64,000 nucleotides of DNA from Heliocidaris erythrogramma (lineage: Eukaryota > Echinodermata > Echinoidea > Camarodonta > Echinometridae): assembly GCA_025617745.1 (NCBI GenBank), contig CM046863.1, positions 7,924,935 through 7,988,934 on the forward strand, in the 5' to 3' direction. Of this stretch, positions 57,560 to 64,000 are shown in pieces. The notes beneath the pieces were generated by a model. It worked only from the letters and a program-made list of their open reading frames with translations, was not told where the DNA came from and ran no database searches. Position 1 is the stretch's first letter. Every line of letters begins with the position of its first letter. A program made the position numbers and the translations under genes.

Positions 57560-57582
57560 TTGATCGCTCTGAATAATCTTAG
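57560..57582 (-). other. Frameshift point inside the integrase core
   Basis: The upstream frame stops at TAA (57,579-57,581) just after a run of four T, while coding text resumes one base out of register immediately downstream. The break falls between the first and second catalytic aspartates of the integrase. A single extra T in the run explains it. Programmed frameshifting in the middle of a catalytic domain would be unusual, so a mutation is the simpler reading. Confidence 0.8.
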
Positions 57583-59942
57583 GAAAAGAACTTCACAAGT
57601 GCTTTACTAACATTCTGAGCCGTAATTCTACGGAGTGGCACTGCCTCAGGGAATCTGGTCGCAGCACACATCATAGTCAAGAGATACTCATGTCCAGCCT
57701 TTGTCTTGGGCAGTGGACCTACACAATCAACAATAATTGTTGAAAAAGGCTCATCAAACGCCGGTATTGGCCGTAAAGGTGCCGGGGGAATCTTCTGGTT
57801 TGGTTTACCAACAACTTGGCATGTATGACATGCCCTGCAAAGCTCACGAACATCACGTCTCCACCCTGGCCAAAAGAAATGTTTCTGAATTCTCTGAACT
57901 GTCTTGTTGACACCAAGGTGTCCACCAAGGCTGGTTTCATGTGAAACTCTCAATATTTGCCTACGAAAACCCTGAGGCACCACAACCTGATGGATTACCC
58001 TCCAATCTTCTTCAAGTGCTGAATCTGGAGGTCTCCATTTCCTCATCAAAATATCTCCCTTCCTGTAGAAGCAAACACTTTCATTCACAGCTTCTTCTTC
58101 AGACAAAGCACTCTCCCTAATTCCTACCAACTCAGGATCCTTACCTTGAGCATCTATCAAAGATTCCTTATTCAAACCTACTTCAGTTTCATCAGTCTGA
58201 TGAACTTCACTACTCCTTTCAGACGATTTACCATCATCTACCTGACAGAACACACTGTTATCATCCAATCGACAGAAAAAACTGTCTTCCAAGCCAACAA
58301 CATCCGAACTAGTCTCGTTCAAAGCCTGCTCTGATTTCTTTCTTTCCTCTTCTAACTTAGAAGCCATTGACCTAGTCAAGACACAAGAAGAAAACACATC
58401 TGGCATTTCCTTAACCAACTTCTCAGTTTCCTCATCAGACACAGGAATGTTCGATTTAACTGGATGTGGCACAACCTTTTCACCTGCGATATCATTACCT
58501 AACAGCAACGATACTTCCTCTACTGGTAGGGTAGGTGAAACTCCCACCACCACCTCACCTGAAACAATATCTGATTTCAAGTTGACACTATGTAGAGGCA
58601 CTTGAATTACCCCACCTATTCCTTTAACAAACACATCTGAATGAACAGCTGATTCATCAGAGAAAGGCAACACATCAGCCAAGAGAATAGTCTGGGTAGC
58701 CCCAGTATCCCGAAGAATACGCACTGGAACTTCTGCACTACCACATGCCAAACTCACAAATCCTTCAGTCACAAAAGGTTGGTACTCAACAGACTCTGCT
58801 CTATTTTCCCTATGAACACTGGCCAATGCATTAGGAACCACATTCCTATCACCAAAACCTTCTTTCTCTTTCTTCTTCTTGAGCTTAGTGCACTCTGACA
58901 TTCTATGCCCCTCTTGCTTACAATAGAAACAAGGACCAGGACCAGGTTTTTGCTTAGAAGCACTCTTGACACTACTGGAACTGCCTTGAGACTCACCCTT
59001 CCTAAAAGAATCTTTCTTCACAACCTGACTACCTTTCGAGGCTGGATTGATCTTGTGAGTTAACACATACTCATCTAAGATAACAGCTGCCTTCCTAGCA
59101 TCTACTACCTCCCGTTCATCTAGATACTGGCGCAAATCGGGAGCAATACAACGCTTGAGTTCCTCAAGTAAAGCCAACTCTTTCAATGATTCAAAACTAT
59201 CTGCCCCAGTGGATGACAACCAGCGATCAAAGTGCAATACCTTGTTGCGAACAAGATCAACATAGGTTTCTCCCTCTCTCTTCCTACTGTGGCGAAAAGC
59301 CTGCCTGTGAGCTTCTGGTACAAGCTCATAGGCCCTAAGGATAGAACTCTTCAGCCTATCATAATCACAGCTCTCCTCAACAGACAGTGAGGCATACACC
59401 TCCTGAGCCCTACCAGAAAGAGCACTCTGCACTAAGGTTGGCCAGACTGATTTATCCCAGCCTAAATTGATTGCCACCTTTTCAAAATGCTGGAAAAACT
59501 CCTCTACCTTGCCCTCATCAAACTTGGGCACCAGCCTAACATATTTGCAAGCATCAAACTTGACTGGAGAATCACCACTCTTCACCTCTAATTCCTTAGA
59601 CTTCAAATCCAAACTCTTCATCTGTAACTCAACCTCTCTTGTACGAAGTTCAAGTTCTTTCAACTTCAACTGAGCTTCAAGAGTCTTACGACCTAGTTCA
59701 GATGCACTAGAGTCAACAGAGGATTCAGAAGCATTACCCTCCTCCTCATCAGGATCAACGGGATCTGACCAAATGTCAGTCTGGACCAAAAACTGGCGAA
59801 TACGCTCCTTAACCTCATCCTTCCTAAGTGAAGAACCAATAGAAAGCCCGAGAAGACTGGCAGCCTCGGCTAACTCCGCCTTCTTCAACTGTCCCAACAA
59901 TTTGGGTGTGGGACCGTCAACAAAATTCTGTACCCTATCCAT
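57579..59942 (-). CDS. gag-pol: gypsy gag, protease and integrase N-terminal half
   Basis: A 787-residue frame from MDRVQNFVDGPTPK; this start was chosen over one 29 codons upstream, whose text is hydrophobic and unlike Gag. A SAP-like N-terminus and a Glu/Lys coiled coil (about 85-125) lead into a capsid-like region (KFDEGKVEEFFQHFEKVA ... REGETYVDLVRNKVLHF). A CCHC knuckle CFYCKQEGHRMSEC follows, then an aspartic protease around RDTGATQTILL with GNDIAG downstream. Next are the integrase zinc finger (HETSLGGHLGVNKTV ... CRACHTCQ) and the first catalytic Asp in IIVDCVGPLPK. It ends prematurely in the integrase core. Gag and protease look intact. Confidence 0.88.
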   Translation of the reverse strand: MDRVQNFVDGPTPKLLGQLKKAELAEAASLLGLSIGSSLRKDEVKERIRQFLVQTDIWSDPVDPDEEEGNASESSVDSSASELGRKTLEAQLKLKELELRTREVELQMKSLDLKSKELEVKSGDSPVKFDACKYVRLVPKFDEGKVEEFFQHFEKVAINLGWDKSVWPTLVQSALSGRAQEVYASLSVEESCDYDRLKSSILRAYELVPEAHRQAFRHSRKREGETYVDLVRNKVLHFDRWLSSTGADSFESLKELALLEELKRCIAPDLRQYLDEREVVDARKAAVILDEYVLTHKINPASKGSQVVKKDSFRKGESQGSSSSVKSASKQKPGPGPCFYCKQEGHRMSECTKLKKKKEKEGFGDRNVVPNALASVHRENRAESVEYQPFVTEGFVSLACGSAEVPVRILRDTGATQTILLADVLPFSDESAVHSDVFVKGIGGVIQVPLHSVNLKSDIVSGEVVVGVSPTLPVEEVSLLLGNDIAGEKVVPHPVKSNIPVSDEETEKLVKEMPDVFSSCVLTRSMASKLEEERKKSEQALNETSSDVVGLEDSFFCRLDDNSVFCQVDDGKSSERSSEVHQTDETEVGLNKESLIDAQGKDPELVGIRESALSEEEAVNESVCFYRKGDILMRKWRPPDSALEEDWRVIHQVVVPQGFRRQILRVSHETSLGGHLGVNKTVQRIQKHFFWPGWRRDVRELCRACHTCQVVGKPNQKIPPAPLRPIPAFDEPFSTIIVDCVGPLPKTKAGHEYLLTMMCAATRFPEAVPLRRITAQNVSKALVKFFS

Positions 59943-60389
59943 GGTTGAAAAAAAAATGTAAAAATACCAAGGACTACAAAACCAAACGATCAGTCTAACA
60001 AACACCTTCAAATAAGGTGAATTCCACAAAGGAAATCAAGCTATCACTAGCTAGATGTACTACTGTACACAGTATAGACCAATCCACAAAACTGCAGTCA
60101 CCAAACAACCATGACCAAGCACCAAAGTGCATAGGAATCCAAGCAGCGAATAAAATATTCAAAATTCACTGCGCCTTGAACAAAGGCTAAATTTCTGAAA
60201 AATTGAGCGTGACCCGTCGCCAACGAAACGCTCACACACGTGCATAATACACGCGCACTGAACATGCACTCATTATACCGTACACCGGACACAACGCTTT
60301 ATCGCAATACAAAGCAATAGTCAATATACGGAAAGGCTCAAAACGAATGCAACTACCTCAACAAGAAACTGGATTGTTTGCCGACTCCT
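59943..60389. other. Retrotransposon 5' leader
   Basis: About 450 bases between the primer-binding site and the gag ATG, expected to hold packaging signals. No other open frame is credible. Confidence 0.6.
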
Positions 60390-60402
60390 GGACAAGGTCC
60401 CA
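60390..60402 (-). promoter_or_regulatory. Primer-binding site
   Basis: On the minus strand TGGGACCTTGTCC starts five bases after the end of the 5' LTR (GTAACA). The leading TGG pairs with the CCA end of a tRNA, as in LTR retroelements. The tRNA species was not identified. Confidence 0.75.
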
Positions 60403-60487
60403 ATTTATGTTACGGGCCAAAGACACCCCTGAACATCTCCTATCACAATATCCATATTCACAACATCAGATCACACCAGATCCCAAC

Positions 60488-62097
60488 CACATCAGCAAGC
60501 AATGGTCATATTGACCACTCATAGGTACATTCCTATACTTCGTGTGTATAATGTAGGCAGTCATACACCTCATCTTTTTAAAACACCACTGCACAAAAGT
60601 CACCAATATTCACTCAAAATCGGCATTTAATTTTCAAAAACCGACCCCAAAATATCCAAGAAATACAATAAATTCAACTCACCAATGTTGGAAAAGATAT
60701 TTACAAAAATGAAATCCGCAATTTACTGTTGATTCTCGCGAAACGAGCTATCGGAGTCATTGTGTACATTTCCTGGTCGCCGCGGCCGCTGACATCTCCC
60801 AAAAGAGTTTTGTCCTCAAAAATTCGGTCCCTATGGCGTACACGGAAAAGTTCCGATTTTCTGTGTGCGCGATCGTAAAGATCGATGTGCCCTTGCGATC
60901 CCGAGTTTCTTCGTGGACAAAAATTATATTGGCCGATTTTAGTCTAAGACATCGGCAGTTTGTAAACAACACGCGATCGCGAAACAAATCGGCGGGGATT
61001 TCTCCGGTTTTGGACAAGATTTTGACTTTGGATTTTGCTGTAAATATCAAAAGTTCTTCCTAACGGCCATTTGAGGTAGGAGTGAGATTTTTAAGGGCTG
61101 AATTTGAAAGCAAGTATTTAAAATATTTATCTTATTTTCCCCCCCATACCTTTAGTACATGCGACAGAAAATACCAACTATTTTACAGAAATGTACCCGG
61201 GAGTGATATTGACCATTAGGATCATATACATGTGTGTATACTGGGTATTGGGGATACAGATGTAATTTTGTTTGAAATGGAGGTTTTTGTGGGCAAACTG
61301 ATACTTAGGTATCAGTCTATACATATGAATTTACAAGTTCGTTAAGACACAAAATGTAGAAAGTTATAAAAACTTACATTTACAGCCTTGTTTTTGGTAG
61401 TTGTTACACACACCTCCATACGTATGACGACTGCTCTCAATATGTTGCGCACTAGTGAGGCCGCTCTACATGGTTACGCACCATAGATACGTACGCAGAA
61501 TGTTACGCACACAAGCTATTCTACGAAGACCTGGAAGGGCCAAACTGACGACGTAAAAAAATAAAAAATATTACGTACGTACGTAATAATACTATGTACC
61601 TACGTATTAAATACTACGTACGTACGTGATAATTACTACGTACGTACGTATTATTATTACGTACGTACGTAGTAATTATTACGTACGTACATAGTATTAT
61701 TACGTACGTACGTAATATTTTTTATTTTTTTACGTCGTCAGTTTGGCCCTTCCAGGTCTTCGTAGGAGATCGACGAACCGATCGCGCCGGTACCACTACG
61801 AGCGCTGAGGGCTTCCTTCATCATAATCGTGAAAGATAGAAAATGGATGCTCTGACGGGACTCGATAGGAGTTATCGACAAAAAGTACCCAAAATTTCAG
61901 GAAACCCTCTTCAAAGGTCACAAAACAAACTGGTAAGTTTTAATCATCTATTATTCACCATAACTCTTTATATTTAAGTAGATTTCAACCGCAGGTATTA
62001 ACTTAAATATAGCCAAAAATGCACAGTGATGCATTATTAGTACCGCCTGCATTCTGCCTGCGTTCCTACACAGTCGGCAATGGCGTGTACCTATAGT
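60488..62097. other. Extra 1.6 kb segment within the 5' LTR
   Basis: Flanked by GATCCCAAC at 60,479-60,487 and 62,098-62,106. It is GC-richer than its surroundings around 60,770-61,060 (for example GTCGCCGCGGCCGC) and contains the palindromic element at 61,521-61,765. Near the two ends a short inverse match is seen (ACTCATAGGTACA against ACTATAGGTACA read on the other strand), but it is offset by about 29 bases at one end, so transposon termini are not proven. No convincing ORF is present. Confidence 0.6.
61521..61765. mobile_element. Near-perfect palindromic element rich in ACGTACGT
   Basis: A 245-base inverted repeat. The left arm CTACGAAGACCTGGAAGGGC, then AAACTGACGACGTAAAAAAA, is mirrored exactly on the right (GTCAGTTTGGCCCTTCCAGG, ending TCTTCGTAG). 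The centre holds six or more ACGTACGT blocks separated by AATAATA-type spacers. TA occurs just inside both ends and may be the target duplication. It encodes nothing and could fold almost completely. Confidence 0.85.
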
Positions 62098-62235
62098 GAT
62101 CCCAACGCAATCCGACAAAACAGTAATGAACTTAGGAGGCCATCGTATACATGTCAAAGTCTCTAGCCGCGAAACATTTAATTACTAGTTTTCGATCAAG
62201 GCGCACGCAGGCGCATCACAAGGGGGAAGGGGGCG

Positions 62236-62357
62236 TTCCATGAAAGGACTTGTCATATATTTTATCTGACAAATTTGCTCTCAGCCAATAGATGCAAGGA
62301 TTTCAGGAGCTTATAAGAGTTGTCGGATAAAATATCCGACAACTTCCTTTCATGGAA
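62236..62357. mobile_element. Small MITE with TTCCATGAAAGGA ends
   Basis: A 122-base element with ends TTCCATGAAAGGA and TCCTTTCATGGAA. Inside, TTGTCGGATAAAATATCCGACAA is itself a palindrome and pairs with the diverged left arm CTTGTCATATATTTTATCTG. It lies 15 bases from the right LTR edge. No target duplication was identified. Confidence 0.7.
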
Positions 62358-62410
62358 GAGGTACCACTAGAGCTTTGTAGTGGGATTAATTAGTCTTAAT
62401 TCAGAAGGAG

Positions 62411-62640
62411 AGCGATGTGAAATAATAATAATACTACTACTAATAATAATAATGATAATATTAATAATTATTATTATTATTACAACTCTAACTGCGACTT
62501 AAGGCTAATCCTTTTATCTCATCCGATTGTTAGGATTCGCCGTAAGTCGCAGATAGGTAAATTACAATAATAATAATAATTATAATAATAACGAAAATAA
62601 TAACAATGATAATATTAATGATATATATTTTCACATAACA
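62411..62640. repeat. (AAT)n tracts flanking a small palindrome
   Basis: AAT/ATT microsatellites at 62,422-62,482 and 62,565-62,625 flank inverted words CTGCGACTTAAGGC and GCCGTAAGTCGCAG. It may be a tiny inverted-repeat element inside the microsatellite. Confidence 0.65.
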
Positions 62641-63420
62641 CCACGAACCAAAATAACACAAGTCACCGACACTTTGTCGTGTCTCTCTCTCTCTCGATCC
62701 CTCCAAACAAGGTCACCGTGTGCGTGCGCGTGATTCATTCAGCCAACCTCTTTTGTAAACAAAATAAGGTTGCATACAAAATGAAAAATGGACAAAAAAA
62801 TATTGTCATGCCAATGTTGTAACAGAATGCTTTTTGTCCCCGGATGTAGGTGCTGTGTCTCATCGATCAAGTTTCTTTGAAAACCAAGAAAAAAATTGCA
62901 TCATGCAAAATATCAAGTACTTACGTATCCCCCCCCCCCCCCCTCCCGCGCCAGCGATTCAAAAACTAAGAATTTCCTTGCCCTTGGGATCCCTCTCCTC
63001 TACACCTTTCCTGTGCTCTGTCTACCGCAGAGATGAATATTCAGTCCCAGGTCTAATGAATATTGATGCTAAAGAGTGGTTGCTAATCATACTTTTAAAA
63101 ATCGAGAATATTAACAATTTAAATGAATGCCGGAAGGCCCAAATGCGACATATTGGTGCAAGACAATGGGTGATAATCATACATATAGACATAAAGAAAC
63201 AAGAATACTTTAAGAAAAGGGTGAAAATAGACATCTATATAGACATAAAGTGCGTATCAAAAAAGTTACACTTTTGACAAATCTGTCAAAATTATATTTT
63301 AAAATATTTGGAAGATTTTTTTTTGTCATATCAATAGATGCCCAATAGTCTCATCTATCAAGTGCTACTAACAAAGCAAATTTCCATTGACATTTCGTTC
63401 ACAATCAATAAGTAAGTCAG
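62641..63420. other. Intron or 5' flanking sequence
   Basis: Contains a (TC)n tract at 62,682-62,695 and poly(C) at 62,930-62,943. The open frame at 62,834-63,277 crosses the poly(C) run and shows no domain, so it is not called. Confidence 0.45.
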
Positions 63421-63660
63421 GTATCTATCTATCAATCAATGAAACAATCAGTCAGTCATTCAAGCATTCAGCCAGTCACTCAGTCAACAATCAATCCATT
63501 GGTCAATCAATTAATAAATCATTTAATTGACCAATCAGTTGAGGAATCAAAATGAAGAAAAACAGAGCACTGTAGCACTGCTTTTAATGGATACACTGTA
63601 ATTGATTGATTGGTTGATAAATTGATTGATGGATTAATTGAAAAAATGATTCATTTGGCG
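63421..63660. repeat. CAAT/ATTG-rich inverted repeat region
   Basis: CAATCAAT, CAGTCAGT and related words at 63,427-63,545 are followed by ATTGATTGATTGG at 63,600-63,650 in the opposite sense. It is a degenerate tetranucleotide repeat able to form a hairpin. Confidence 0.6.
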
Positions 63661-63801
63661 TTCTTGATTGAATGACTGGTCTGAAAGTGTTAGTGAGAAG
63701 ACACAACTCGATATAACATTTTTTTTTTAATTGCTCTAAAACATCTGTATAATCTTCACTTTTTTGTGGTGTTTTCGTGGAATCTATGGAACAAAACTCA
63801 C

Positions 63802-63829
63802 CAGTGCTGTTGATTAAGGTTTGCAATTG
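63802..63829 (-). CDS. Tentative 28-base microexon of the host gene
   Basis: On the minus strand the acceptor CACTCTTTAG and the donor GTGAGTTTTG bracket 28 bases encoding QLQTLINST plus one base. The phase fits the exon at 53,814-54,100 (phase 1), with which it shares a split glycine codon. If real, the whole retrotransposon lies in this intron. The exon is very short and no exon further upstream was secured in the last 170 bases of the window. Confidence 0.35.
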
Positions 63830-64000
63830 CTAAAGAGTGATATTTTAAGGATGAGTTTACCAGGATTGCATGGATATTCCAGGATTCGTTTTTATTCATG
63901 CTGGAAAGAATTGTAGTGGATGGAGCTGACTGGTCCAATATAATCATCTTCATGTTGGTTTTTAAGTATACATGTACTTTGTTCTGGATTTGACTTCTAT

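Larger units (their letters stand above)
54138..62220 (-). mobile_element. Gmr1-like Ty3/gypsy LTR retrotransposon
   Basis: An 8,083-base element on the minus strand with 5' LTR 60,408-62,220, primer-binding site, gag-protease-integrase frame (59,942-57,579), integrase-RT-RNase H frame (57,538-55,391), polypurine tract and 3' LTR 54,138-54,323. LTRs start TG and end CA. The flanks read AGTGG (54,133-54,137) and AGGGG (62,221-62,225), a probable 5-base target duplication with one change. Integrase precedes the reverse transcriptase, an arrangement known for the Gmr1-like gypsy lineage and otherwise typical of Ty1/copia. One frameshift in integrase is the only coding defect seen. There is no env. 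Confidence 0.9.
60408..62220 (-). repeat. 5' LTR, long form (1,813 bases)
   Basis: Shares its first 80 bases and last 121 bases with the short 3' LTR, apart from one base change and an 8-base TAGTTTTC insertion near 62,187. Between them lies a 1,610-base segment (60,488-62,097) bounded by the 9-base repeat GATCCCAAC. Either this is a nested insertion with a 9-base target duplication, or it is ancestral LTR sequence lost from the other copy. Confidence 0.8.
33099..63829 (-). other. Host gene model: linker modules plus SDR domain
   Basis: A single minus-strand gene was built from 14 exons: 63802-63829 (tentative), 53814-54100, 53283-53316, 52728-52823, 51265-51357, 49360-49452, 47761-47853, 45790-45979, 44456-44610, 43614-43715, 42360-42596, 37025-37105, 34144-34247 and 33099-33290. 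Every proposed intron starts GT and ends AG on the minus strand, and the reading phase is consistent at every junction, which is strong support for one transcript. The product has an unidentified N-terminal part, an acidic linker of repeated modules and an extended SDR domain of the dihydroflavonol-reductase/GRE2 type. The gene probably begins beyond 64,000. Introns carry four retroelements and several inverted-repeat elements. The native substrate is unknown. Confidence 0.75.

Noticed and set aside
63830-63960. Longer minus-strand exon reading SWNIHAIL upstream of the microexon
   Set aside because: Joining it to the microexon would need a 31-base intron, too short, and reading straight through gives the wrong phase for the next exon.

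Overview
The window looks like intron-rich nuclear DNA of an invertebrate deuterostome, most likely an echinoderm such as a sea urchin. It is AT-rich, full of microsatellites, poly(C)/poly(G) tracts and short inverted-repeat elements. It carries four classes of retroelement, and its one recognisable host gene is spread over small exons. The taxon is inferred from repeat style and from a Gmr1-type LTR retrotransposon, a lineage known mainly from deuterostomes.

Host gene. About half of the window (33,099 to at least 54,100, probably 63,829) is one minus-strand gene read from right to left. Thirteen well supported exons and one tentative microexon were built by hand from GT/AG sites, and the reading phase agrees across every junction. 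The inferred protein has an unidentified N-terminal part (53,814-54,100), then acidic linker modules, then a complete extended short-chain dehydrogenase/reductase (SDR) domain ending at a TGA at 33,099. The linker modules include three homologous 93-base exons; two are identical and lie inside a fresh 1.6 kb tandem duplication. The SDR domain has an altered nucleotide-binding motif and no YxxxK active site, so it is probably a pseudoenzyme.

Mobile DNA inside that gene. The introns hold an 8.1 kb Ty3/gypsy element with the unusual order gag-protease-integrase-RT-RNase H (54,138-62,220), a non-LTR element with an internal tandem duplication (38,290-42,070), the 3' half of a CR1/L2-like LINE (35,122-36,990), the GIY-YIG end of a Penelope-like element (37,329-38,080) and several terminal-inverted-repeat elements.

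Left half (1-33,000). No host gene could be supported here. The region holds a LINE with an intact ORF1 and a broken ORF2 (27,460-30,650), smaller LINE fragments (4,159-4,915; 26,849-27,238), and many MITE-like elements with recognisable target duplications (TTAA, TAA). It also holds foldback elements whose arms are tandem arrays of a 23-26 base motif; one of them ends in telomere-like repeats. A further inverted-repeat element carries a tRNA-like sequence in each arm. Tandem arrays and old segmental duplications fill much of the remainder.

All calls come from reading the sequence by eye. Exon boundaries, family names and repeat edges are therefore predictions.
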